From assembly GCA_026707945.1 (NCBI GenBank), contig JAPOVV010000110.1:372001-436000 (forward strand): a stretch of 64,000 nucleotides of DNA, written 5' to 3'. Below the pieces are notes generated by a model, which saw only the letters and a program-made list of their open reading frames with translations, had not been told where the DNA came from and did not search any database. Positions 41,101 through 48,619 of this stretch are shown in pieces. The DNA comes from Gammaproteobacteria bacterium. Its GTDB lineage: Bacteria > Pseudomonadota > Gammaproteobacteria > Pseudomonadales > Azotimanducaceae. A program made the position numbers and the translations under genes. Numbering within the stretch: position 1 is the first letter of the stretch; each line of letters opens with the position of its first letter.

Positions 41101-42448
41101 GTTCTTGGTCAGCAACGACGGTTTCTTCAGAACAGACGAGTCGCCAACTCGTCGTTGCCATGGCGTTACCTACAGTAATCAAGATGTTGACATGAACATC
41201 CTCAAGCGACTCGCACACATAGATCAGCTGTGTGCTAATTTCAACGTCGGGTAATGAGACACCCTCGCCACCAATGACCTGCACGGACGGATTGTTGGTG
41301 ACGACGGAATAACCAAACGAGTGTTCAGATACGCTTGTTGAGGTGAATCTCCAAAGCAATTCCCTTGAATCGCTTTCACCAACAGAGATATGGCTCGCTA
41401 AAGGAGAGCCAACAATCTCTATCGTCTCTTCAGTACACTCAATAACCCAAGTTATCACTTGCGAGTCACTTCCCACTGCAACGGTCAATCGGATTTCAAT
41501 CACGCCTTGTGATTCGCACAGATAGCCCAGTTGATGGGTGACTGTTGATTCCGGTAACGCGTTGCCCGTCGTATCTGAAATGGTTACGCCTTCGATGTCA
41601 GCGCTAGTCAGATACGAAATCTCGCGAGCTTCACCTCCTGTGGAGCTGTACTGCCACGAAAGTTCTGACTCAGCCATGTCACCTATTGACACCACCGCCC
41701 TCTCGGGAGGTATCTCAACTGAAATTGCCTCTTCGGTGCATGTAACGACCCACGTTGTTACCTGTGATGCCGTCCCGACACTAGTTGTTAACTCAATCGA
41801 GACTTCTCCAGTTGTCTGACACGTGAATAGCAAATCAACTGTGATGCTCTCGTCAGGTAGTGCGCTTCCTTCGCTAGGTGTAACGGTTACTAGCTCATTG
41901 TCCGTCGTTACGGTATACGAAAGTTCGGCAGGTTCTTCACCCTCGCTTTCATAGCGCCAGATCAATGAGGTCTGAGCTTCGAATCCGCTTGACGCAATTG
42001 ACGGGTCAATTGATTCGATTGTGATCCGCTGCCCCGTGCAGTTAATTTCCCAATCGACGTTTTGCGTCGCCGAACCTACACGTACGATGAGCTGCGCTAC
42101 GACAGTCTCAACCGAAGTACATTCATAACGAAGCGACGTAGATATCTCGTTATTCGGTAGCGAGGTCCCTGTACCCGCCGTAATCTGAACGCCCTCGGTC
42201 GGAGAAGTCACACTGTAGCTGGTTGACGTGGGATTGGTAGCAGAGGAAGTGAAACGCCATGTAATCGTTGCCTCAGCCTCACCTCCGACACGAACCGCGA
42301 CCGCTTCTGGCGCAGCGGTGACGTTGATTACATAGGTGACCTCCACAGGCGGTTCCGGGGGCGGTGTAACTGGCTCAGTCCCGCTACCCCCACCACAGCC
42401 TGTAAATAGCACGGCACATGTAGCGAAAACGTACCACCGATAAGACAT
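38147..42448 (-). CDS. Giant lipoprotein metzincin with nine tandem Cys-pair repeats
   Basis: 1433 residues from ATG 42448 (GTG 42472 is an alternative). Lipidation C18 follows VLFTG. Nine tandem domains of about 100 residues fill residues 35-950; each has a L.Y.C core strand and ends with a block like VGSDSQVITWVIECTEE, giving two cysteines per domain that may form a disulfide. A CARDB-like module follows, ending DESNNRASF. The protease carries HELGHNFDLKH (H1215 to H1225) and the Met-turn YDIMSYC, so it is a metzincin with all three zinc histidines. A C-terminal beta domain matches that of the 742-residue paralogue. The repeat stalk probably holds the protease away from the outer membrane. 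Substrate unknown. Confidence 0.88.
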   Translation of the reverse strand: MSYRWYVFATCAVLFTGCGGGSGTEPVTPPPEPPVEVTYVINVTAAPEAVAVRVGGEAEATITWRFTSSATNPTSTSYSVTSPTEGVQITAGTGTSLPNNEISTSLRYECTSVETVVAQLIVRVGSATQNVDWEINCTGQRITIESIDPSIASSGFEAQTSLIWRYESEGEEPAELSYTVTTDNELVTVTPSEGSALPDESITVDLLFTCQTTGEVSIELTTSVGTASQVTTWVVTCTEEAISVEIPPERAVVSIGDMAESELSWQYSSTGGEAREISYLTSADIEGVTISDTTGNALPESTVTHQLGYLCESQGVIEIRLTVAVGSDSQVITWVIECTEETIEIVGSPLASHISVGESDSRELLWRFTSTSVSEHSFGYSVVTNNPSVQVIGGEGVSLPDVEISTQLIYVCESLEDVHVNILITVGNAMATTSWRLVCSEETVVADQELPGSSVSVGSNAEASFTWQVETTGIQTRVFSYAIESQNEFVEIEPSHGQVVPNVAIESKLIYACAESGQVDISITIDVGSVSHPMTWRVECTEEQIDIVLSPPELVIVSFGTSASTEVRWQVQSSATQERLLPFIVSSATPGIQIMSATGSVAPGTEVETVVDYECREIGTTNANIVINVGNASHELTWSIECSQETIEIVAKPQPISVSVGEIAKSGFRWHATTTSENLNELDYLIKSNLDELIVEQDAGQVAPDEIIETNIMFECDVQAQLVFEIAIEVGSARHEMTWNVECTLESIEFTFDPLPLSIVEVGQTAMVELNWLLHSTAFAEREFEYEVSSGSSSVQISDPTGKTTPDESITNDISYVCLELGEFDFAITVSAESINAVTSWSVECSVQYIALLTVPTQQKIPVGDSVIADLTWEYRSPSTMKEVSYEISSSTRGLQILNSAGTVLPNTAVSSRLRYPCSARRNVTITLQISAGDVLRDLSWQIECAGEDLTQFVASFYQGPQIGVFRFEAKEDRWTYSVVEDPDGESQDTLEFRTNRQVFVEIQTEHDELVPLPISVHLDVGMSGFSIDQIRDVETKVNESEDGFRYTSTFLFDIPAIVFKSPSVLRIHIDRESLYPELDESNNRASFTFDASNTLDLSKFKVTFVPIRTQDGVPDLSDIEVYVQPLYELMPVGTIDVSIGEELDASDLSWTLDTSRTILDRLYDLHLSKADSDSYYQGIVRRPEEQEVSLCGNAFLDSTVSITVEQCSPNIGAHELGHNFDLKHAPACGAENTNVDMDYPYPAGDIGIETGWLMQQKQFIDGSAPREFVQLEYRYYDIMSYCPETFTSRYSYGKALDYLNRKFRVLASRPPSEPIAAGYAKVLNRSVVVSGTVLTDFELELRQIMLVGLAPLPSHSVVSDYSIRVIHGSSGTVIHREPLRILRPAHTADDDLSWGARIPYFDSDDLHVNIVEEHGQVVLDIDLDRHLREWAQ
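39600..42345 (-). repeat. Nine in-frame tandem repeats of about 300 bp
   Basis: Protein-level repeats in the giant metzincin, each closing with a C-[ST]-x-E/Q-x-I-like junction: CTGQRI, CTEEAI, CTEETI, CSEETV, CTEEQI, CSQETI, CTLESI, CSVQYI, CAGEDL. Repeats have diverged in DNA and protein, so the expansion is not recent, though the last steps cannot be dated by eye. Confidence 0.8.
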
Positions 42449-42673
42449 TGGAAGGAGATTTGCGAGTATCACGTGCGCGCTTGTTGCACCCGTCCTCTTG
42501 AGTATCGCATACCCCGGTTCGTGAGTGATCGCCAGCTTCTTTTTCTCGCGTGCAAATAGATACCTTTATGCCTTTGTATCAAATAGATACGTCTCCGTCG
42601 GCGTATGTCGTGCATCGTGAAAATAGTAAGTTCGATCATTATCAAGCACAAAAGACTCTGACGTTCTACTCAC

Positions 42674-43651
42674 GTGAATATCTGTATTTATGGCGCAGGT
42701 GCCATCGGTAGTTGGTTAGCCGCCCATCTTTATCAAGCAGGATATCAACCCAATCTCATAGCTCGTGGCGTTCATCTCGATGTATTGAAGCGACAAGGTC
42801 TGCAGATTAGAGAATCTAACGAATCACACACAATTCCTGTAAACGCATTCGGCGAACAAGATCGCCTGTCAGCGCAAGACTTGATTATTGTGACGTTGAA
42901 AGCACATTCAATCACGTCATCGCTAGAACACCTTACGAGCTTACTTCACGAGAATACGGTGACGCTATTCGCAGTCAATGGCGTGCCCTGGTGGTTTTTT
43001 TACGGTTTAGATACTGAAAGAGCAGAACGCCCACTCCACAGTGTAGATCCTGACGGTCGAATCTGGGAAGAAATCGGTCCACAGCGAGCGATCGGCTGCG
43101 TGCTTTATCCCGCCGCCGAGCTTGTTGCACCTGGGATCGTGAAGCATGTCTCAGGAAACCGTATCAGCATCGGGGAACCTAAACCAACCAGTTCGGACCG
43201 AGCCGAAAAAATCGAGGAAATTCTCTCAGATGCAGGTTGCCGCACCTCAGTTCGGCGTGACATCCGAAACGAAATCTGGATCAAGCTATGGGGAAACGTG
43301 GCGTTCAATCCGTTAAGTGTGCTTACAGGCGGTACCTTAGATCGTCTAGCGACGGATCCGGGTACAAAATACATCGCGTCACAACTGATGGAAGAAACGC
43401 AAGCGATCGGCGAGTGTTACGGCGCACGCTTCGGCATGACCATACCGAAGCGGATTGATGGCGCCGCGTCCGTAGGTCCTCACAAGACGTCGATGCTACA
43501 GGACTACTTGAACGGTAAACCCCTCGAATCGAGTGCAGTGTTGGACGGAGTCCTTGAATTAGCCAGTCTCGCAAATGTTGATGCCCCTACCATTCGCATG
43601 GTGCAATCCATGTTGCACATGAAATTAGAGGTCGAACGATCCGGCAATTGA
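42674..43651 (+). CDS. 2-dehydropantoate 2-reductase family protein
   Basis: 325 residues, start GTG at 42674. The Rossmann motif is GAGAIGSWLAAHL near the N-terminus, and the catalytic-lysine segment NEIWIKLWGNVAFNPLS and the C-terminal helical domain fit ApbA/PanE. The family reduces ketopantoate with NADPH, but many paralogues act on other 2-keto acids. Here it sits 13 bp upstream of a luciferase-like monooxygenase and far from pan genes. A role in that catabolic pair is at least as likely as pantothenate synthesis. Confidence 0.85.
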   Translation: MNICIYGAGAIGSWLAAHLYQAGYQPNLIARGVHLDVLKRQGLQIRESNESHTIPVNAFGEQDRLSAQDLIIVTLKAHSITSSLEHLTSLLHENTVTLFAVNGVPWWFFYGLDTERAERPLHSVDPDGRIWEEIGPQRAIGCVLYPAAELVAPGIVKHVSGNRISIGEPKPTSSDRAEKIEEILSDAGCRTSVRRDIRNEIWIKLWGNVAFNPLSVLTGGTLDRLATDPGTKYIASQLMEETQAIGECYGARFGMTIPKRIDGAASVGPHKTSMLQDYLNGKPLESSAVLDGVLELASLANVDAPTIRMVQSMLHMKLEVERSGN

Positions 43652-43667
43652 AAATCGAGGAGACATG

Positions 43668-44603
43668 ATGGCAAAGGCTCATTTCGGCGTTACGTTACCC
43701 CAAATCAAACGACCTTGGGTCGCCACAAAAGATGCCGCAGAACTATTCGAAGGTCTTGGATACGACTCGCTTTGGGTCTGCGACCACCTTTACGGACCGC
43801 AAGCCAAACAGCTGCCCATCATGGAAGCATGGTCTTTACTAGCCGCAGTTGCTGCGGTTACCGAACGCGTCGAATTAGGTACGCTGGTGACGCCAGCCGG
43901 GATGCGCAATCAAGCACAACTTGGGAAAACGATCGCATCTATTGACAACATCGCCGGCGGTCGCGTGATTGCAGGACTAGGCGCAGGTTGGATGGAGAGC
44001 GAATTTGAAGATTTCGGCGTGCCGTTCCTAAGTGTAGCCGAGCGCTTAAAGCAATTACGCGAAACGATCGACCTATTTGTTGAAATGTGGCGAGACGGTA
44101 GTCCGGTCACTTTTGACGGCGAATTCGTAAGAGCCTCCGATGTTGTTTGCCAACCTCTACCCGCACGACGCGTACCAATCCTCATCGGTGGCGCAGGCGA
44201 AAAGGTAACTCTCAGACTTGTCGCGGAAAAAGCGGATATGTGGAACAATCTGGCCGGTCATCAGGATAACTTGCAACACAAGGTCGATGTACTTAAATCA
44301 CATTGTGACGCTGTCGACCGTGATTTCGATGACATCACAATCAGTCAACAGTGCCTCGTGACGATTGCCCGGACAGCTGAAGAAGCCGGACCGATGGCCG
44401 ATAGCGCGCAACGGATATTTGGTGGTCATATGGGCAATCCGAAAGGCGACTTAGCGATCACAGGTACAGCCGACCAATGTTGTGAAGCGATTCAGAAGCA
44501 CATCGATCTGGGTTGTACCATGTTCGTCATTGAGTTTTTTGGCAAAGATACACGCGAACCGGCACAAATGTTCAAAGAAGAGGTGATACCTGAGTTCAGT
44601 TGA
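43668..44603 (+). CDS. LLM class (luciferase-like) flavin/F420-dependent oxidoreductase
   Basis: 311 residues. Two ATG codons stand together at 43665 and 43668; GAGGAG at 43657-43662 favours the second by spacing. FGVTLPQ, the FEGLGYDSLWVCDHL block, LGTLVTPAGMRNQAQL and GGRVIAGLGAGW are typical of bacterial luciferase-like TIM barrels, of the F420-dependent type in pattern. Such enzymes oxidise or reduce small organics; the substrate is unknown. Probably an operon with the reductase upstream. Convergent with a PhyH gene, 2 bp between the stops. Confidence 0.88.
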   Translation: MAKAHFGVTLPQIKRPWVATKDAAELFEGLGYDSLWVCDHLYGPQAKQLPIMEAWSLLAAVAAVTERVELGTLVTPAGMRNQAQLGKTIASIDNIAGGRVIAGLGAGWMESEFEDFGVPFLSVAERLKQLRETIDLFVEMWRDGSPVTFDGEFVRASDVVCQPLPARRVPILIGGAGEKVTLRLVAEKADMWNNLAGHQDNLQHKVDVLKSHCDAVDRDFDDITISQQCLVTIARTAEEAGPMADSAQRIFGGHMGNPKGDLAITGTADQCCEAIQKHIDLGCTMFVIEFFGKDTREPAQMFKEEVIPEFS

Positions 44604-44605
44604 AC

Positions 44606-45367
44606 TCAACTGTCTCGAACTTGCCGTACTCGATCGTTTTCCCGCCAATCTGGAGCTGGTGACTCACATTCATGACTAGCGTAATGCGTTGAGATCGAGC
44701 GACGACATTCGTTCGTGAGGTTGCGTCCAGATCCGTGTACTAATAAAGGATGAAAGAACACGGTATCGCCAGGCTCCATCTCGATGTGAACTCGCTCTAG
44801 ACCGGACGTGTCCTCAACGCCGTAAAACGCGAAGTTCACGAAGTCCCAATCTGGTAAACGATGATCCAAAGAACCTAAGTGATGAGACTTAGGCACAACT
44901 GCTAAGCACCCATTGTCACGCGTACATGGCGATATGGCAGTCCAAGCTGCGACTATCTTTTCAGGTGGTCGCATCCTGAAGTAGCGGAGATCCTGATGTA
45001 ACGGATGTCGACCATCCACCTCTGGCGGTTTGTTGAATACATTTGTGACGAGCGAATAAAGTTGCTTTCCAATCAGATCATTTGCCACGGCCACCAGCTT
45101 TTCGTTTTCGACGTACGAGTAAAACCCGGGATCGTCCTCAAAGTTCAGCAGTTTGTTGACTCCAAGTAAAGGATCTTTTGGTACGACCGCACCTTTTGCG
45201 ACCATAACGTCCTTCATCAACACCATACCACGCGTTTGAGGAAGCTTGCCATTTACAACGTCGACAAACCGCTCACTCCAGCTCTCAAGCTGATCTTCTT
45301 CGATCAACTTCGGTACCAAGAGGTATCCGTTTTCTACGTAGTTGCTAATTTGGATTGAATCAAGCAT
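44606..45367 (-). CDS. Phytanoyl-CoA dioxygenase (PhyH) family protein
   Basis: 253 residues from ATG 45367 (AGGAAA 13 bases upstream); a GTG at 45397 extends it by ten. Iron ligands H124-x-D126 in HPLHQDLRYF and H211 in LLVHGSGRN, with R222/R223 as 2-oxoglutarate clamp. This one is closest to true phytanoyl-CoA hydroxylases (PPEKIVAAWTAISPCTRDNG, VVPKSHHLG). It is the third PhyH in the window and probably hydroxylates an acyl-CoA. It is alone on minus between two plus-strand operons. Confidence 0.9.
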   Translation of the reverse strand: MLDSIQISNYVENGYLLVPKLIEEDQLESWSERFVDVVNGKLPQTRGMVLMKDVMVAKGAVVPKDPLLGVNKLLNFEDDPGFYSYVENEKLVAVANDLIGKQLYSLVTNVFNKPPEVDGRHPLHQDLRYFRMRPPEKIVAAWTAISPCTRDNGCLAVVPKSHHLGSLDHRLPDWDFVNFAFYGVEDTSGLERVHIEMEPGDTVFFHPLLVHGSGRNLTNECRRSISTHYASHECESPAPDWRENDRVRQVRDS

Positions 45368-45497
45368 CAGGCAATATTTTCCTATGAGGATTCTCACCTA
45401 CGATCTCGGTACGCAACTTCTGACCAACGATTTGTCTAATCTGTAGCATACTATCAGTTTGTCCTTCTACGGACACGTAAGACCCGTATCCATACAT

Positions 45498-45504
45498 GGG
45501 AGGG
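45498..45504 (+). promoter_or_regulatory. Ribosome binding site at the head of the VWA/TolQ-type operon
   Basis: GGGAGGG four bases before ATG 45509, among the strongest in the window. It supports this start and marks the operon's first gene. Confidence 0.6.
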
Positions 45505-45508
45505 TTCA

Positions 45509-46252
45509 ATGACGTTGAGTAATTTACCTCGCAATCTTTCGAATGGGTGGTCTCACACGAATCGTGGTGTGCGAAACTCCGCATCGCAGCCGCCTCGCGA
45601 TACCTTTCAGTTTTGTTCGATACGATCGCTTGTCATCGGATTGATGGTCTTCGTTTGCACTTGGGCAGCATCGATCAATGCACAGCAATCCGAGGAGGTC
45701 AAGAAAGTCACCGACGCATGTGATATTGAAATTACGCCTATTGACCCTCAACAGTTAGCCGCGGATCCTGAGAAGACTAAAGCACGCGTCATCGCTCGTA
45801 TGCTACTCGACATGGATCGATGTATTGGCGCACAATCCTCCCGTATCGCTAGCGCTCGACAAGGCATCGCTCCAGGGGCTACGCCTGGTTCGATGACGAA
45901 TCAAAGTGGGTCCGAAGCAAGTTCGTCAGCGCAAACAGATCGATCAAAGCAAGCACAAACCCAAGCAAACCAGGCTTCTGGTGAGAGTGCGACAAACAAG
46001 TCAGATTCAACCAACACACCAATCGCGGAACCCGTCGATAGCTCGTTAGCTGACGTCTTGAAATCCCTACCCGACCCAACAACGACTATTCAAAACGGCA
46101 CAAGCGTGTTTGATTTCGACGCGGATGATGAGCTCGTGTTCGATGACTATGCAAAGACGCTTCACGAAGCCTATTTAGCGGAAACTGATCCAGTGTTAAA
46201 AGAAGCACTGGGTAAAGAGCTAACCAATTACCTAAACAATAAAAAACGATGA
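45509..46252 (+). CDS. Exported protein of unknown function, first gene of VWA/TolQ-type operon
   Basis: 247 residues. After a polar N-terminus a hydrophobic segment (39-55, RSLVIGLMVFVCTWAAS) with a likely cleavage after SINA sends it to the periplasm. The mature part has two cysteines (C71 in DACDIE, C105 in MDRCIGA) that could bridge, a Ser/Gln/Thr-rich linker about 125-175, and an acidic C-terminal segment (FDFDADDELVFDDY) ahead of a helix. No known domain is recognised. Its stop overlaps the next gene by ATGA. The set of eight overlapping genes implies one complex; this may be a periplasmic adaptor. Confidence 0.8.
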   Translation: MTLSNLPRNLSNGWSHTNRGVRNSASQPPRDTFQFCSIRSLVIGLMVFVCTWAASINAQQSEEVKKVTDACDIEITPIDPQQLAADPEKTKARVIARMLLDMDRCIGAQSSRIASARQGIAPGATPGSMTNQSGSEASSSAQTDRSKQAQTQANQASGESATNKSDSTNTPIAEPVDSSLADVLKSLPDPTTTIQNGTSVFDFDADDELVFDDYAKTLHEAYLAETDPVLKEALGKELTNYLNNKKR

Positions 46253-47559
46253 GTCACCCCGTATTACAGAAATTTCTTCAAGTCGCTTTAGGCGTTTTTT
46301 CGGCTTATGTTTGTCTCAACCTCTATGCCGTTCCAGTAGGACCGAAGCTACCGGCTGAAGAATCTAAAAGCTCTTCAACAGTCATTGGACCGTCGTACGA
46401 ACGACTCGATATACCTTCACTGGATTTCGCAGTAGTCGTTTTCGACCCACAGCTCGATGCGAACGACGATCGGATGCGGGAGAAAGGTGTATGGCCTGAG
46501 GTTCGAAAAACCGAGAGCATTCGCTCTGCGTATCGAGTGAAGGAAGCGATTACTCGGTTAAACCAGTTTGATCAGGTAACGGTCGCTCCCTCCGCATCCG
46601 TAAGTGCGGATCTTTACTTACGAGGCAAGATACTAGAGTCCACGTCTGAAATCATGAAGATTCGCTGGAATCTCATCGACGCGCGAGGATTTGAATGGAT
46701 CGATTGGAAAACATCGGACCATCGGGTTGCGCTCGGATGGCATCAGCGTTTCTACGAACCTGGTAAGGATGCATTTCAGCCACTTTGGAATGAAATCGCT
46801 CGAGATGTCTACGATCGCTTGAAGGACTTCGCTAAAAACCATGCAGACATCGCGAAACAAAACGAGTCACGTAGCGATCGCGGACGTTCACCGAGGTTGT
46901 CTCGACTAGACGAAATCACCCATACACGTGATCTGGTGCTAGCTAGATTTTTTGCGCCCGACCTATATGGTGACACGATAGAAGTGAACGATCGAGATCA
47001 ATGGGAAATCAAGTACCTACCGGACCCGACGACTGAAGAATGGCTTCGGATCCAGGCTTTTTCGAGAAAAGACCAGGAAGTAGCCTCCCTGTATGACAAA
47101 CATTACGCGGGCTTTTTCGAGCAGGTGAACCCAAATTACGAAAAGTGGCTTAATGAGGTTTTTCCTTATGCACGGGAAATGCGGTTAGAAGAACGTCGTT
47201 ACAAAGTGGAACGCGCCGTCGGAGGCATCGTATTAGCTGCATCCGCGGTAGCAGCAGCAGAAGCAGATTCAGAGCAAGCACGTGAAAATGCGCTCGCTCT
47301 GGGGAGCGCAATCGGCGGTGGTTTGATATTCAAGAGCTTGATCGACCGCGCGGACTTCAAGGAAAACCTCGGTCTATTTGACGAAATGTCACAGAGCTAC
47401 CACGACACGTTCGCACCGGTCAATCTTCAGATTGAAGGCGAGACTGTCACACTACAAGGTCAGGCTGCAACACAATTCGAGAGATGGCGTCAAGTCGTTC
47501 ACGATATTTACAGCCACGAGCAGACGGACGCATACACGATACATATCGTGGACGAATAA
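46249..47559 (+). CDS. Exported protein of unknown function in VWA/TolQ-type operon
   Basis: 436 residues, ATG overlapping the upstream stop. Signal peptide about 1-27 (VALGVFSAYVCLNLYA). Residues 50-200 look like a mixed alpha/beta domain (LDFAVVVFDPQLD, SADLYLRGKILES, MKIRWNLIDARG) similar in layout to outer-membrane-associated assembly lipoproteins, but no family is claimed. A small-residue hydrophobic helix around 322-365 (VGGIVLAASAVAAAEA) could insert in a membrane. The C-terminal part holds a helix with an aromatic-rich end. It likely forms a periplasmic part of the complex. Confidence 0.78.
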   Translation: MSHPVLQKFLQVALGVFSAYVCLNLYAVPVGPKLPAEESKSSSTVIGPSYERLDIPSLDFAVVVFDPQLDANDDRMREKGVWPEVRKTESIRSAYRVKEAITRLNQFDQVTVAPSASVSADLYLRGKILESTSEIMKIRWNLIDARGFEWIDWKTSDHRVALGWHQRFYEPGKDAFQPLWNEIARDVYDRLKDFAKNHADIAKQNESRSDRGRSPRLSRLDEITHTRDLVLARFFAPDLYGDTIEVNDRDQWEIKYLPDPTTEEWLRIQAFSRKDQEVASLYDKHYAGFFEQVNPNYEKWLNEVFPYAREMRLEERRYKVERAVGGIVLAASAVAAAEADSEQARENALALGSAIGGGLIFKSLIDRADFKENLGLFDEMSQSYHDTFAPVNLQIEGETVTLQGQAATQFERWRQVVHDIYSHEQTDAYTIHIVDE

Positions 47560-47602
47560 GGCGACTAACCTAACTTTTCTATCTGTGGGAGCGTAGACGA
47601 CC

Positions 47603-48619
47603 GTGCTCCGTCGACTGACTTTACTAGCTTGGGCGATTGCGATAGCAGGCTGCGCTGAGACGAAATCAAACGAGAGCGCCGATTCGACCGAGCGACCGAA
47701 CCTGAATACGCCCGCGCAAGTCACGGTAGACGAATCCTCAGATGCCGTGGGTCCTGCATCATCTGCTCAAGAAACGACCCAACCGGCAGCCAAACCCGTC
47801 GGTGAAGACCAAAACTTGAATACCAACGCTATCGACAGATCAGCTTCCTTTACGTCTCCTCAACCTTCGCGGCGGGAATCCGAGGACACCAACACGCAAA
47901 GATCTTCTACGTCCGATCACTCCGATCAGCAGTCGACCTTTAACCAACATATGACCGCAGTACATCGCGCGATCGAGCAGAAACGATGGAAGGAAGCGTC
48001 GCGTCTACTTGAGGAAGCGTTGCAGCTCCAGCCAAATTCAAATGCGGCGCAGGATCTACGCGACTTCGTCGCGTCGCAACAACAACTGCTGGATCAACAA
48101 GATCTAGCCGAGAGATTTACCGCAGCGATACAAGTAGAGCATTGGACTGAAGCAAGCAAGATATCTAAAGGCATAAAAACACAGGATTCTGCTACTCTCG
48201 AGCAAATTGAACGCAGCGAGATCTTGGTTACCGCTGAACAGCTAGCCGACCGATTGCTTTCCGACCCGAAGCGACTTTCGCGCCCCTCAGTGCAGTCCGA
48301 AGTTAGTCGCTTGCGCAGCCTAACTGAAGATGTAGATCCGGGGAACCGTGTCGGCGAAAAACTCTCTAAATTGCGTAAATTGAGTCATCGTTGGACGACT
48401 CCTGTCGTGGTCAATCTCAATTCAGACGGCAATACCACAGTCATATTGCGTCCCGGAAGGAGTTTGGGTCAATTCCGTTCACAGAAAATCCGATTGATGC
48501 CTGGGGAGTACGTATTGATTGGACGAAGGGATGGTTTCCGAGAGGTTCGTCGCTCATTGCAGCTCGACCCGAACGGACAGCCTATGAACATCGAAATCAA
48601 GGCGTTGGAACGGTTTTGA
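47603..48619 (+). CDS. TPR-like lipoprotein in VWA/TolQ-type operon
   Basis: 338 residues, start GTG at 47603. Lipidation C17 in AIAGC. A Ser/Thr/Gln-rich linker runs to about 110, followed by TPR-like helices (AIEQKRWKEASRLLEEALQL, then AIQVEHWTEASKI) and a PEGA-like beta segment at the end (IRLMPGEYVLIGRRDGFREV). PEGA modules recur in the next protein, so the two probably contact. The stop overlaps the next start as TTGA. It likely sits at a membrane with TPR helices binding a partner. Confidence 0.82.
   Translation: MLRRLTLLAWAIAIAGCAETKSNESADSTERPNLNTPAQVTVDESSDAVGPASSAQETTQPAAKPVGEDQNLNTNAIDRSASFTSPQPSRRESEDTNTQRSSTSDHSDQQSTFNQHMTAVHRAIEQKRWKEASRLLEEALQLQPNSNAAQDLRDFVASQQQLLDQQDLAERFTAAIQVEHWTEASKISKGIKTQDSATLEQIERSEILVTAEQLADRLLSDPKRLSRPSVQSEVSRLRSLTEDVDPGNRVGEKLSKLRKLSHRWTTPVVVNLNSDGNTTVILRPGRSLGQFRSQKIRLMPGEYVLIGRRDGFREVRRSLQLDPNGQPMNIEIKALERF

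Noticed and set aside
48391..48615. N-terminal extension of the PEGA/SUMF1 gene
   Set aside because: It lies fully inside the lipoprotein gene in another frame; the TTG overlapping that gene's stop is the better start.
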